DNA from: Fodinibius sp052060035
GTDB lineage: Bacteria; Bacteroidota; Rhodothermia; Balneolales; Balneolaceae
Assembly: GCF_052060035.1 (NCBI RefSeq)
Contig: NZ_JBPOEA010000001.1
Coordinates: 310,001 to 374,000 of the forward strand
Length of the DNA: 64,000 nt
Reading direction: 5' to 3'
Numbering within the stretch: position 1 is the stretch's first letter; the number at the start of each line of letters is the position of its first letter. The notes under the pieces are model-generated. The model was not told where the DNA came from. It ran no database searches and was given only the letters and a program-made list of their open reading frames with translations. Shown here in pieces: positions 27,001-36,029 of the stretch. The translations under genes were made by a program, and so were the position numbers.

Positions 27001-27114
27001 CGGAAAATATTCCAGGGGCACCATACGACTGGCAATAATTCCAATAATCACAAAACTGATGAATATCATCATCGTGGTTACCGGCCGTCGTAACGAAAGA
27101 TCAGTGAATTTCAT
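24082..27114 (-). CDS. RND efflux pump inner-membrane subunit (second of two)
   Basis: The 1010-residue protein is of the HAE1/AcrB superfamily (PF00873). It starts MKFTDLSLRRPVTTMMIF, the cytosolic helix and TM1 of the family. It has two large periplasmic loops (about 35-330 and 555-850) and twelve membrane helices. The TM4 motif is VGMLVDNAVVVTENI (Asp-Asn rather than AcrB's Asp-Asp), and GIVVNNGIVLID is in TM10. It pumps small molecules or lipids out with proton entry. It lies 18 nt after a related but different RND gene, so the pair may form a mixed trimer like MdtB/MdtC. No outer-membrane channel gene is in this operon. Confidence 0.93.
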   Translation of the reverse strand: MKFTDLSLRRPVTTMMIFISFVIIGIIASRMVPLEYFPDISFPGAYISVPYQNSTPEEVDRNITRPIEEAIATISGIEQISSNSSENQAGIFVKFEMGSDISLKAMELKEKIDGIRNQLPDDLERFTINKFSAQDNPMMNLRISSERDLSNAYDLLDRNLKQRIERIQGVAKVDLYGVEKKQIRIELIPERLKSHNINLNELAERLQRSNFSVTAGKVEDAGKRYLVRPTGEITEPAEFANLVVGPNDLKLRDIATVGYGSPERDYGRHLDQKYAIGLDIFKESGANTVKVGDRVIAEIDEVNKLPEMRGIKIFEMHNQATGIISSLTELFKAGLLGALFSVIILYLFLRRISTTLIVALAVPFSLIVTLGLLYFMELSLNILSMMGLMLAVGMLVDNAVVVTENIHRNQNLMDDKTEAIKRGVKQVGMAVTAGTLTTIIVFLPNIISEDSMIAIQLYHVAITIILALAASLLISLTVIPLLTSKISPPEKKEQTDWLDRLQNWYGGMLSWLLKRRYLSVALILGTLLSVAIPMNAVNVEMFGASESRELRLHYNLNDTYTLETVEKSVTRVEEFLYANKKDLEIDAVYSYFETGSATSTILLTDDEDAQKDVTVIKKEIEEKMPKLAIGAPSFEYRDRTGGEQLRVFVIGESTEVLSDLAKEVERRLEDIPGLADVRSEAETGTEEVQVQVNRERARNMGVSSQQIASLVSNSMRGMNLRRVRGEHGETDVVLAIQKSDRKTIQDLMQLPVSIGNGKSAQLASLADYKMDRGPRTIQREDRQTSLGITINLDGITMDKAKERIFPVLDQINYPSGYGWNKGRSFQQDQEAMDEMMVNILLAMFLIYLVMASLFESVLFPSSIITSIFFGIVGVFWFFFITGTTFSFMAMIGILILMGIVVNNGIVLIDHIHQLREMGLSRFEAIIKGCKDRMRPILMTAGTTVLGLVPLCFGTTQIGGDGPPYYPMARAIVGGLTFSTVVTLIILPAIYLILDDIKLWGNRVWRMGQSK

Positions 27115-27132
27115 AATGGTTGTTCCTCCGTT

Positions 27133-30100
27133 TTAGCTGTTGGATTGATCAAGTGCCGGTTTCTGTTTGTAGACCTTGCGGTCCATAATGGCGTACATGG
27201 TTGGAATCACAATAAGCGTAAGCAGGGTTGAGACGATGAGTCCTGCGATGACCGTGATGGCCATAGGGGCTCGAAGTTCGGAGCCATCACCGAATCCGAT
27301 AGCCAGCGGGAGTAATCCCAGTGTAGTTGTCAATGTAGTCATAACAATGGGACGAAGGCGTGATTTTCCGCCTTCAAGGATGGCTTTGATTTTATTCATT
27401 CCTCGATCACGATATTGGTTAATCAGATCGATTAGTACAATAGCATTATTCACCACAATGCCGGCCAGTAGTATTAATCCGATAAAAACGACGACGCTAA
27501 TTGTTGATCCCGTAATCCATAAACCAAGGATAGCACCCACCAGGGCCAGTGGAATGGTAAATAGGATGATGAATGGGTGGAGTAGCGACTCAAACTGAGA
27601 AGCCATGACCAAATAAACCAGAAATATGGCCAGTGAGAGGGCAAAAAGGAGTGATCGGAATGAATCAGCCATCTCTTCGTTTTGACCAGTAACTTGTGCT
27701 TGCACTCCCATTGGAATTGCTGTTTCATCTATTACATTTCGTATTTCATCTGCAGCAGTAGCAAGATCACCGTAATTTAAGTTCGCTGAGACAATAGCAA
27801 CCCGTTGTTGGGCGGCCCGACGAATTTCACTTGGCCCCGTTGCGACTTTAACATTGGCAATACTGGATAACGGAACCGGAGATTTGCTATTGGGATTGAT
27901 GATGATATTTTGGATATCCTCAATTGAGGAACGATCCTTCTTTTTAGCACGCACCAGTACATCAATTTTTTGATCTCTCCAAGAATATCGGGTTGCGACA
28001 TCTCCCCGTACCTTACTGACTACGAGATCGGCCACTTCGTGTACCTGCAAGCCAAGTGAGGATGCTTTCGGACGATCAAAAGTTATTTGTATCTCGGGAC
28101 TACCTTGCTCCATTGTAGATTTTACATCGGCAAAACGTTCGTTGGTAGATAGTTTTTGGAGAATTTCATCGCTTACCTTTTTTAAATCATCTAAATTATA
28201 ACCGGATATTTCGACCTCGACCGGAGTTTTAAATGTAAATAGGGCTGGTCGTGAAAACTTGTAGTTTAAGCCCGGTATACGTCGTAAATCAGTTCGCAAT
28301 TCATCCATGGTGGTTGCTTCAAGAGATCGACCTGCCCCGCTTGCAAGTGTTACCTTCAATTCACCCCAGTTTTCGCCCCCCTGATTTGGATTGGCGTCCA
28401 TCTGATTACCTGTCCCGGCTACGGCAAAGGTCGTTCGGATAGGATTTATATCCTGGGCAGCTTGTTGCACTTGCTGTAGAGCTTTATCAGTCTGCTCGAT
28501 AGGAGTCCCCGGGGGAAGGTTGAATTCGACGTTAAACTCTCCCTGCGAAAGGGAGGGGATAAGTTCCATTCCCAATTGGGGGACCAGCATTAGAGATCCT
28601 AAGAGACTCAAAAATGCAAAGGTGATGACTATAAAGCGATGGCGTAGCGACCATCGTAAAACGGTCGGATATTTGTCTTCCAGAGACGAAAACCAATTTT
28701 CAAAAGCATTTAAAATAGGATTTAATACGAACATAGTCCCTTTGCTGAAAATATTGACGACTTTAGATCCCCCTTTAATAATATTGGTTGGGATGGTTTC
28801 AAAGACGAAAATACGGGCGGTCCGCATCCATCCGCCTGCTTTTGTTTTAGGTTCTTTTAGCTTTGGTTTCTCAACTTCTGATTTTTCTCTTCCCGCTAAT
28901 GAGGAAAGCATGGGAATCAGGGTAATGGCAACAATCAATGAAGCAAGTAGGGAGAACGTTACCGTCAGTGCCTGATCACGAAAAAGTTGTCCGGCTATAC
29001 CATGGACGAAGACCAGTGGAAAGAATACAGCAATAGTTGTGAGGGTAGAAGCAACCACAGCCATACCTACTTCCCCCGCACCATCACTGGCAGCTTTCAA
29101 AGGGTTCTTACCCATCTCGCGATGACGAGCAATATTTTCAAGCACGACAATGGAGTTATCAACCAGTAAGCCGATCCCGAGTGCTATACCACCCAGTGAC
29201 ATGATATTCAGGGTGATATCATTGCCATACATCAAATTAAAAGTGGCAATGACTGACACCGGAATAGAAAGAGAAATAATAACTGTTGCCCATAGGTTAC
29301 GAAGAAAAAGGTAAAGAATTATTATCGCTAAGATACCACCGATTATTCCCGCATCAACAACTTCACTCACTGCAGAAGAAATGAATGTAGATTGATCAAA
29401 AACCTTGGTCATTGCCATTCCTTCTGGAAGGCGTTCTGAAAGGTTATCCATCTGCGCTTTTACATTTTTGGCAACATTAACGGTATTGGCGTCACCCTCT
29501 TTGTAAATGGCTATTTCTACCGCCTCCTGACCGTTAAGCCGTGTTATGGCTTCGCGTTCTTTATAACCTTGGGTGATTTCGGCAAGATCTTTTAAATAAA
29601 CGGGATTTCCATCTTGGCTGCTCACCACCACATCTTTGATGTTATCAACAGATTGAAACTGGTTAAGTGTCCGTACCAGATATTGTTGTGTACCTTCTTC
29701 TAGGCGGCCGCCCGAAAGGTTTACATTTTCCGCTCCAAGTACCTGTGTAATTTGGCCGATTGAAATTCCCAGGTGCGATAATCGATCCTGATTAACGGCC
29801 ACCTCGATTTCTTCCTCCAGTCCACCACTGATCTTAATGGAGGCAACACCCAGTGCCGATTGTAAATCTTTTTTTATCTGCTCATCAGCATAGCGGCGCA
29901 GTTGCTTGAGCCTACTGATTTGAGAGTCCGATTCCTGTTCCTGATAGTTGGCAAAGTTAATGTTTTGCTGCTGATCCGGTTTTTTATCCTTTATGTAAAA
30001 AGCGTATCGCATGATAGGATCGAGGGAAGGATCGAAACGTAATATTACCGGCCGATCAACTTCCAGTGGTAACTGCAAAGCATCCAGTTTTTCGCGAACA

Positions 30101-30420
30101 TCAATACTGGCAAAATCCATATCGGTTCCCCAGGCAAATTCCAACGTCACATCTGATTGTCCGGATCGAGAAATGGAGCGCACCTGCTGTACATTTTTCA
30201 CTACACCTAAGGCTTCTTCAATAGGTTTGCTGACCAGGTTTTCGACTTCAGCGGGTGCTGCTCCTTCAAAATCAGTCCGTACCGTAAGTGTCGGGTAACT
30301 TAACTCAGGCAGTAGATTGATATTGAGCCGGCTCAGTGAAACCATTCCAAAAAGAATAATACCGATCGTAAACATGGCAATGGTGACCTTGCGTCTGATG
30401 GAAAAGTCGATCAATTTCAT
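27133..30420 (-). CDS. RND efflux pump inner-membrane subunit (first of two)
   Basis: The 1095-residue AcrB-superfamily protein starts MKLIDFSIRRKVTIAMFTIG. TM4 carries LGIGLLVDNSIVVLENIA, and TM10 GIVVNNAIVLIDLI. It is longer than its downstream partner through an insert at about 155-180 (a Gln/Asp-rich QQQNINFANYQEQESDSQIS segment within the first porter domain) and a basic linker at about 515-560 (GREKSEVEKPKLKEPKTKAG) between the halves. Both inserts sit where AcrB has short loops. It is encoded 39 nt downstream of the adaptor gene. The sequence supports a pump of hydrophobic compounds, but not a specific substrate. Confidence 0.93.
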   Translation of the reverse strand: MKLIDFSIRRKVTIAMFTIGIILFGMVSLSRLNINLLPELSYPTLTVRTDFEGAAPAEVENLVSKPIEEALGVVKNVQQVRSISRSGQSDVTLEFAWGTDMDFASIDVREKLDALQLPLEVDRPVILRFDPSLDPIMRYAFYIKDKKPDQQQNINFANYQEQESDSQISRLKQLRRYADEQIKKDLQSALGVASIKISGGLEEEIEVAVNQDRLSHLGISIGQITQVLGAENVNLSGGRLEEGTQQYLVRTLNQFQSVDNIKDVVVSSQDGNPVYLKDLAEITQGYKEREAITRLNGQEAVEIAIYKEGDANTVNVAKNVKAQMDNLSERLPEGMAMTKVFDQSTFISSAVSEVVDAGIIGGILAIIILYLFLRNLWATVIISLSIPVSVIATFNLMYGNDITLNIMSLGGIALGIGLLVDNSIVVLENIARHREMGKNPLKAASDGAGEVGMAVVASTLTTIAVFFPLVFVHGIAGQLFRDQALTVTFSLLASLIVAITLIPMLSSLAGREKSEVEKPKLKEPKTKAGGWMRTARIFVFETIPTNIIKGGSKVVNIFSKGTMFVLNPILNAFENWFSSLEDKYPTVLRWSLRHRFIVITFAFLSLLGSLMLVPQLGMELIPSLSQGEFNVEFNLPPGTPIEQTDKALQQVQQAAQDINPIRTTFAVAGTGNQMDANPNQGGENWGELKVTLASGAGRSLEATTMDELRTDLRRIPGLNYKFSRPALFTFKTPVEVEISGYNLDDLKKVSDEILQKLSTNERFADVKSTMEQGSPEIQITFDRPKASSLGLQVHEVADLVVSKVRGDVATRYSWRDQKIDVLVRAKKKDRSSIEDIQNIIINPNSKSPVPLSSIANVKVATGPSEIRRAAQQRVAIVSANLNYGDLATAADEIRNVIDETAIPMGVQAQVTGQNEEMADSFRSLLFALSLAIFLVYLVMASQFESLLHPFIILFTIPLALVGAILGLWITGSTISVVVFIGLILLAGIVVNNAIVLIDLINQYRDRGMNKIKAILEGGKSRLRPIVMTTLTTTLGLLPLAIGFGDGSELRAPMAITVIAGLIVSTLLTLIVIPTMYAIMDRKVYKQKPALDQSNS

Positions 30421-30459
30421 AGTGAATCTCTTTAGATGATAATGATAAGCTGTTGATTA

Positions 30460-31515
30460 TTATAAAGATACAATTTCGACCAAAGCACTGTCTTGGAGAC
30501 TACTTTGTCCAATAGTTACCACCGTGTCGGATGGAGCCAATCCTTCAAGTACTTCAATATTATTCCCATTAGAGTAACCAGTTTTTACATTTCTGCGATA
30601 AGCCATACTATTTTTGATGACGTACACACTGTTCATTCCGTCCTCTTGGATGACTGCATTTTTGGGAATCATGAGGGCATCATTATGGGTGTCGTAAACA
30701 ATACGCACGCGACCGAACATCCCCGGTCTTAACTGTTTGGATTCATCGCGGATGGATACGGTGACTTCAAAAGTCCCTGTTTCTGGATTTACCGTCGGAC
30801 TAACGCGCAGTACCTTTCCTTCAAAAGTCTCATTTTTGATGGCATCAACCTGTAACAGGGCTTGCTGGCCCTTTTCAATTTTAGACATTTCATGCTCGGG
30901 GACTTTAAGAACAGCCAGTATGGGATCGAAATCAGTAATTTCAAAAACTTCCTGATCGGTATTAATCATATTGCCCACTTTAATCAGCCGATCTGAGATA
31001 ACCCCCTTAATAGGAGCCCTGATTTTTGAGTTCTTAATCTTAAGTTGTGCCAACTCGTATTCTGATTTCTGGGCCTGATATTCATACTTAGCGTTTTCAA
31101 ATTCCTGTGCACTGATTAGGTTCTTGTTAAAAAGCTCTTCTTTTCTGATAAGCTCATTTTTCAGACGATCCATCGTAGCTTTGGCTCGTTTAGCTTCTAA
31201 TTCCAACTGTTCATCTTCCAATTGGGCAAGCACCTCATCAGCATTTACAAAATCACCTTCTTCTACATTGATCTCCGTTACCATTCCCCGGACTTTTGAA
31301 ACTACCGTAGCTTCGTCCTCAGCTTCAAGTGTTGCGGTGCTTGAATAGTAAGCCGAAATTTCACCATTTGTTGCCTTGGCAATTTCCACAGGAATAGCAG
31401 AGGTGGAATCTTCATCACTTACATTTTTTGACTGTGATTCTGTACTGCAGGAACTGGTTACTATTGACACGCAAAACAGTGATCCTAAAACAACCCAACT
31501 TTTTAACGTCTTCAT
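30460..31515 (-). CDS. RND periplasmic adaptor (membrane fusion) lipoprotein
   Basis: 351 residues with a lipoprotein signal (lipobox TSSC at about 20-23). The lipoyl/barrel-sandwich halves are at about 65-95 (ATVVSKVRGMVTEINVEEGDFV) and 165-180 (IRAPIKGVISDRLIKVGNMI). They flank a short helical hairpin (about 97-155), then a beta-barrel (VPEHEMSKIEKGQQALLQVDA) and a membrane-proximal domain with LRPGMFGRVRI and IPKNAVI. It links the RND trimer to an outer-membrane channel. It is first in the three-gene leftward operon. The channel partner may be the TolC-family protein encoded at 58364. Confidence 0.93.
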   Translation of the reverse strand: MKTLKSWVVLGSLFCVSIVTSSCSTESQSKNVSDEDSTSAIPVEIAKATNGEISAYYSSTATLEAEDEATVVSKVRGMVTEINVEEGDFVNADEVLAQLEDEQLELEAKRAKATMDRLKNELIRKEELFNKNLISAQEFENAKYEYQAQKSEYELAQLKIKNSKIRAPIKGVISDRLIKVGNMINTDQEVFEITDFDPILAVLKVPEHEMSKIEKGQQALLQVDAIKNETFEGKVLRVSPTVNPETGTFEVTVSIRDESKQLRPGMFGRVRIVYDTHNDALMIPKNAVIQEDGMNSVYVIKNSMAYRRNVKTGYSNGNNIEVLEGLAPSDTVVTIGQSSLQDSALVEIVSL

Positions 31516-31640
31516 GTAATATTTCTGATTTTGAGAGATTCCGATTAAGAACTATCTGTGTTGCCTTACGGATAGATCAGAAAAAAAGTTACGATTTTTT
31601 ATATGATGGGAGCTGAATTTTTAAAAAGGGAGGAATATAA

Positions 31641-31673
31641 AAAGGCTGCATGAAATAGAATCATGCAGCCTTT
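31641..31673 (-). terminator. Terminator of the amidase gene
   Basis: A perfect 13-bp stem (AAAGGCTGCATGA / TCATGCAGCCTTT) with a 7-nt loop, about 20 bp past the stop at 31693. On the minus strand T-rich sequence follows (TTTATATTCC). Confidence 0.8.
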
Positions 31674-31692
31674 GAAAAGATATAAGGAGTAA

Positions 31693-33357
31693 TTATTGAG
31701 TAAACATTTCGGGATGCTGAGTATGAAAATCAGTAGCCTGTTGATATTCTTCTGCAACGCCTATTAATAGGCCTTCATCAAACAAATCACCAATGAATGT
31801 AATGCTTGTGGGTTGATTTTCATCCGTAAAACCATTGGGAACAATAACGGATGGATGCCCGGTAAGGTTAGTGAGCAGCAGATTGTTACCGCCATAAGTA
31901 GGGGATATATACAAATCCACTTTTTGCATCAGCGAATCCATTTTTTGGATCAGAAGCTGCCGCGCCCGGTTAGCTTGAATATATTCTACGGCGGGAATAA
32001 AACGGGCGGATCGAAAAAGGTTTGGCCAGGCAGACTTGCCTTGGCGCACCATTTGATCGTCTTTGTTTGACAGGGTAAGCTGATCAAAGGCTGCGGCACC
32101 CTCGGCTGTTAAAACAAAACTTAGATCATTGGTGGGAAAGTCGGGGAGTTCGATAGGAGTGAGATTTGCTCCAAGGTTTTTGAGTGCTGCCAGTGTAAGG
32201 CTGTCTCTTTGTCGATTATCATAATCGCTTTCAAAGGCCGATTTTAGATACCCAATATCCAGGGTACTAAAATCAATATCGTTCTGATAATTAAAAGGAA
32301 CATTGACAACAGTTTGGTCGTGGCCGTCAGGTCCGTAAATAGCATCAAAAACCAAGGCAGCATCTTTGGCCGATCGAGTAATGGGCCCAACTTTGTCCAT
32401 GCTCCAGCTCAGGGCCATTGCGCCGTGACGACTTACGCGCCCAAAGGTGGGCCGCAGCCCGGTTGTTCCGGTTCTGTTGGATGGGGATATAATTGATCCC
32501 CAGGTCTCGGTTCCGATTGCAAAGGGGAAGAGCCCGGCTGACGTACCTGCTGCCGAGCCTGCTGATGAACCGCTCGATCCCTGTTCAAGATTCCATGGGT
32601 TCTTGGTTTTGCCATCAAACCACACATCGCCGAAGGCCAGGGCGCCCAAGGTTGTTTTAGCAATAAGAACAGCTCCGGCCTCTTCCAGTTTTTTAGCTAC
32701 CGTAGCCGTTTGGTCAATTTGTTGATCTTTGTAAGGCGTGGCTCCCCAAGTGGTTTTATATCCTTTTACTGAAAATAAATCCTTAAGACCGTACGGAATG
32801 CCGTGCAACGGACCGCGATAATTTCCGTTGGTAAGTTCCTCGTCCATCTTCTTGGCCTGCTCTAAAGCCAATTCTTCGGTTACAGTAATGATCGCTTTAA
32901 GGGTATCATTGTATTGTTCAATCCGATTAAGGTAAAACTTTGTGAGTTCGGTGGAGGAGATTTTGCGTTGCTTTATCAGCGAGGCCAATTCCTCAACGGT
33001 GTAAAAAGCCAGATCGGTTTGTTTCTCCGGCAAGTTTACATCCTCCGGTATATTCCAATTGTTGGGTTGCGCTGTTTTGTGGAGGGTTTTACCCGGAGGA
33101 ATAGGGTTAAAATTTAGTGCCGGTGGAATTTTATTATTCAGTTCAAGATTGCGGATGCTTTGGTATGATTCCCGATTTGATTCCAGTTCGGTAATCATTG
33201 AATCGCGCTCAGCGACCGTAAAGTCAATACCAATTAATTTTGAAGCTTCGGAAATAACCTGGGGCGTAATCTCATCATCTAAAAAATGAATAGAAGTAAA
33301 AGCCAGCAGAAAGCCAAGGAATAATCCCAATGCAAGAATGATATATCGGTTGCTCAT
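31693..33357 (-). CDS. Exported or membrane-anchored amidase (amidase signature family)
   Basis: The protein has 554 residues. Residues 7-25 are one hydrophobic helix (IILALGLFLGFLLAFTSIHF), a signal anchor, followed by about 90 residues of linker. The amidase signature domain begins near 115. Its Ser-cisSer-Lys triad is visible: Lys192 (YGLKDLF), cis-Ser265 in GSSGSSAGSAAG, and nucleophile Ser288 in GTETWGSIISPS. The residue before GS is Trp286, where most family members have Gly. It hydrolyses an amide outside the cytoplasm, so it is not GatA; peptide amides, N-acyl amino acids or drugs are possible substrates. It is monocistronic. Confidence 0.9.
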   Translation of the reverse strand: MSNRYIILALGLFLGFLLAFTSIHFLDDEITPQVISEASKLIGIDFTVAERDSMITELESNRESYQSIRNLELNNKIPPALNFNPIPPGKTLHKTAQPNNWNIPEDVNLPEKQTDLAFYTVEELASLIKQRKISSTELTKFYLNRIEQYNDTLKAIITVTEELALEQAKKMDEELTNGNYRGPLHGIPYGLKDLFSVKGYKTTWGATPYKDQQIDQTATVAKKLEEAGAVLIAKTTLGALAFGDVWFDGKTKNPWNLEQGSSGSSAGSAAGTSAGLFPFAIGTETWGSIISPSNRTGTTGLRPTFGRVSRHGAMALSWSMDKVGPITRSAKDAALVFDAIYGPDGHDQTVVNVPFNYQNDIDFSTLDIGYLKSAFESDYDNRQRDSLTLAALKNLGANLTPIELPDFPTNDLSFVLTAEGAAAFDQLTLSNKDDQMVRQGKSAWPNLFRSARFIPAVEYIQANRARQLLIQKMDSLMQKVDLYISPTYGGNNLLLTNLTGHPSVIVPNGFTDENQPTSITFIGDLFDEGLLIGVAEEYQQATDFHTQHPEMFTQ

Positions 33358-33535
33358 GGTAGTAAGGTTGGTGAAAGTTTGATGAGTAATATAAAAGAGT
33401 ATCGCAGAAATGGAAGCTGAATTACATCCTTTAAAATAACAGAGTAGGGAGTAATACGGTTATTCAAAATTGGCTTCTCAATATTAATACCGTTATTATC
33501 ATGAGCAGATTATAATTTTATTTACTGATTCAATA

Positions 33536-33721
33536 CAGGTCCGTATTTTACTTTTAAATGCGGTTAAAATGGGAATCCGGTGCTCTCGAATATATTCAAG
33601 ATAGTCCGGAGCAGTCCCCGCTGCTGTAAACTCCGTAAGCTTTTGATCCTTCATAAACCACTGTTCCAACGTTTTGGGACGGGAAGGTTGTCGAAAGTGG
33701 AGTAAGCCAGAAGACCTGCCG
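33536..33721 (+). ncRNA. Cobalamin riboswitch 1 (upstream of btuF)
   Basis: The AdoCbl/MeCbl aptamer core is clear: GGGAATCCGGTGC (33571-33583), CCGGAGCAGTCCCCGCTGCTG (33606-33626), GACGGGAAGG (33678-33687), and the B12 box AAGCCAGAAGACCTGCC (33704-33720). P1 can form between CAGGTC (33536-33541) and GACCTG (33713-33718). Binding of B12 is expected to lower expression of the uptake operon that starts at 33766. No convincing promoter was found in the 178 bp before the aptamer. Confidence 0.93.
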
Positions 33722-33740
33722 GTATTGATGACGGCAACAT

Positions 33741-33758
33741 GCTTTCGGGAAGAAAAGC
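33741..33758 (+). promoter_or_regulatory. Candidate expression-platform hairpin of riboswitch 1
   Basis: GCTTT-CGGGAAGA-AAAGC forms a 5-bp hairpin ending 8 nt before the btuF ATG, where it would cover the ribosome landing site. Nearly the same hairpin follows riboswitch 2, so it is probably part of the switch, for instance a loop that kisses the aptamer. Confidence 0.5.
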
Positions 33759-33765
33759 TAAGTCC

Positions 33766-34953
33766 ATGATTCGAATACGCTTACTTTATCTATATAAGGC
33801 TGTGTTTTTGTTGGGATTATTGCTTTCCCTTTTTATGGGGGGATGTGATACAGGTCAAAAAGCTGAGCAGTCTGATCAGCCCAAGAATCCCGCAGAAGTA
33901 CATTTTTCTGATTCTCTTAAGGCAGAATATGCGGAAGGTTTCAGAATTACTTATCACAACAATCACAAGTTGCTGGAGATTCTAAAGCCTTTTCAAGACC
34001 AAGTAGACACGCTTCGATATTCGTTAGTACCCCGTGATATTGCTGATGAAGTGAAAATTGAAAATACAACGGAAGTTCCCATCCCCATTAGAAGCCTGTT
34101 GGCAACGTCTACCACCCATATTGGCTTGGCCGAAATGCTTGATGCCACGGATATTATAACTGGAATGGTCGGGGCGGACTATGTTTATAATGAGGCTATT
34201 AAACGGCGCCTGGAACAGAAGGAAATGGTAAGTCTGCCGAAAGGAGAATTAAACAAGGAGAAGGTACTGTCGATGGATCCCGATTTGCTTATGGTTTCCG
34301 GTGGTCAGTCATCACAATTCGATAATATTAGAATTTTGATGGATTCTGATATTGATGTGGTAGTCAACTCAGAGTGGTTGGAAACTACTCCACTCGGAAA
34401 AGCGGAATGGGTTAAAGTTTTGGCAGCGTTGTTGAATAAGGAAAAATCAGCTAACAAAAAGTTTAATGCAGTTGTCAAAGAGTATAAACGTCTCAAGTCC
34501 AAGGTAAGAGAGAAAAAAGATAAGCCGTTGGTTATCAATAATATGCCTTATAAAGGGGCATGGTTTGTATCTGGTGGAGAAAGCTTTATTGCTCAGTTTT
34601 TAAAGGATGCCGGAGCCGATTATCCATGGTACAATTCCGAAGAGACTGGGGGGTTACGAATGGATTTTGAAGTGATCTATGAGATTGGACTGGGGGCAGA
34701 TATTTGGATCAATCCTGGTGCTGCAAAGAGCAAGGAGGATATTTTGGCTAAAGATTCTCGTTTTAAAGATTTCAAAGCTTTTCAAACGGGTGAAATCTAC
34801 AATAATAATAAGCGAGTTAGTGCGTCAGGAGGAAATGATTTTTGGGAATCGGGGGCGGTACATCCGGAAAGAGTACTGGCTGATCTCATTAAAATTTTTC
34901 ATCCTCAGCAGCTGCCCGACCATCAGCTCTACTATTATCAGAAAATCGAATGA
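33766..34953 (+). CDS. btuF: B12 ABC transporter substrate-binding lipoprotein
   Basis: About 395 residues from the ATG at 33766; an earlier ATG at 33739 would lie inside the riboswitch expression platform and precede the signal by nine extra residues. The lipoprotein signal ends in FMGGC. The rest is a two-lobed PF01497 periplasmic binding protein: PIRSLLATSTTHIGLAEML, MDPDLLMVSGGQ, a long rigid helix with many lysines, then AWFVSGGESFIAQFLKDAGADYPW and SGAVHPERVLADL. The fold is shared with iron-siderophore binders; the B12 assignment rests on the riboswitch and the btuB neighbour. It overlaps btuC by 4 nt. Confidence 0.85.
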   Translation: MIRIRLLYLYKAVFLLGLLLSLFMGGCDTGQKAEQSDQPKNPAEVHFSDSLKAEYAEGFRITYHNNHKLLEILKPFQDQVDTLRYSLVPRDIADEVKIENTTEVPIPIRSLLATSTTHIGLAEMLDATDIITGMVGADYVYNEAIKRRLEQKEMVSLPKGELNKEKVLSMDPDLLMVSGGQSSQFDNIRILMDSDIDVVVNSEWLETTPLGKAEWVKVLAALLNKEKSANKKFNAVVKEYKRLKSKVREKKDKPLVINNMPYKGAWFVSGGESFIAQFLKDAGADYPWYNSEETGGLRMDFEVIYEIGLGADIWINPGAAKSKEDILAKDSRFKDFKAFQTGEIYNNNKRVSASGGNDFWESGAVHPERVLADLIKIFHPQQLPDHQLYYYQKIE

Positions 34954-36029
34954 TGGCCAATAATACTGCAGACATAACGCCACGGCATAAGACGGGGATT
35001 CGTCCGCTCTATTTTGGGCTGTTGATTGTCGGTCTTGCTGCACTTTTGCTGATTAATTTGGCGCTGGGTTCGGTAGATATCCCGTTGGGCGATATTGTAC
35101 AAATTTTGATTGGCGAAGAAGCGACCAACCAAGCCTGGAATAAAATTGTAATTAACATCCGTATTCCACGCGTAGTGACAGCGATTTTGGCCGGCAGTGC
35201 GTTATCAGTAGGTGGGTTACTCATGCAAACACTTTTCCGTAATCCGCTTGCCGGCCCGTCGGTGCTGGGTATTACGGCTGGTGCCAGCTTGGGAGTTGCC
35301 ATTGTGATGCTGGCCGGTGGAACCATCACCAGTATTTTTGCCATTCAACAGTTGTCGGCTTTAGGCAGCTGGGTTATTGTGATTGCAGCCAGTTTGGGGG
35401 CCGCGGCAGTGCTACTGCTCATCTTGCTTATATCCATTAAAGTGCGTGATAATGTAACGCTCTTAATCATTGGTTTGATGATTGGAAATCTAACGATTGC
35501 GTTGGTAAGCATCTGGCAATATTTTAGTCGTCCCGAACAAATACAGGACTACCTGATTTGGACATTTGGCAGCCTTGGCGGTGTGCCCTTGGATCAGCTG
35601 TGGATATTGGCTGTTGTGGCATTCATTGGGGGCGGGATTGCGATGGTACTTTCAAAGCCGCTAAATGGACTTCTGTTGGGAGAAAATTATGCTCGCAGTA
35701 TGGGATTATCCGTTTCCGGATCTCGAATTTGGATAATTGTAAGTACAAGTTTATTGGCGGGTGGTATCACTGCATTCTGTGGACCTATTGGTTTCGTGGG
35801 TATTGCTGTGCCGCATCTTACCCGATCGTTGATGGGAACGAACGACCACCGTGTGTTAATTCCAGCTACATTATTAATGGGGGCTATCTTATTGCTTGCT
35901 TGTGATATTATTGCCCAGGTTCCCGGTTCAACAACGACGCTTCCCATAAGTGCTGTTACATCGATGGTGGGATCGCCGGTTGTAATTTGGGTTATTATCC
36001 AGCGCAAAAACCTGCAGGCATCATTTTGA
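34950..36029 (+). CDS. btuC: B12 ABC transporter permease (FecCD/BtuC family)
   Basis: The 359-residue protein has about ten membrane helices and the FecCD hallmarks: RIPRVVTAILAGSALSVGGLLMQTLFRNPLAGPSVLG (about 71-107), GENYARSMGLSVSG before a late helix, and FCGPIGFVGIAVPHLTR, the coupling-helix region. It forms a homodimeric inner-membrane channel for cobalamin. The start codon overlaps the btuF stop (ATGATG; either ATG is possible) and its TGA overlaps the btuD ATG, so the three proteins are made in coupled amounts. Confidence 0.9.
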   Translation: MMANNTADITPRHKTGIRPLYFGLLIVGLAALLLINLALGSVDIPLGDIVQILIGEEATNQAWNKIVINIRIPRVVTAILAGSALSVGGLLMQTLFRNPLAGPSVLGITAGASLGVAIVMLAGGTITSIFAIQQLSALGSWVIVIAASLGAAAVLLLILLISIKVRDNVTLLIIGLMIGNLTIALVSIWQYFSRPEQIQDYLIWTFGSLGGVPLDQLWILAVVAFIGGGIAMVLSKPLNGLLLGENYARSMGLSVSGSRIWIIVSTSLLAGGITAFCGPIGFVGIAVPHLTRSLMGTNDHRVLIPATLLMGAILLLACDIIAQVPGSTTTLPISAVTSMVGSPVVIWVIIQRKNLQASF

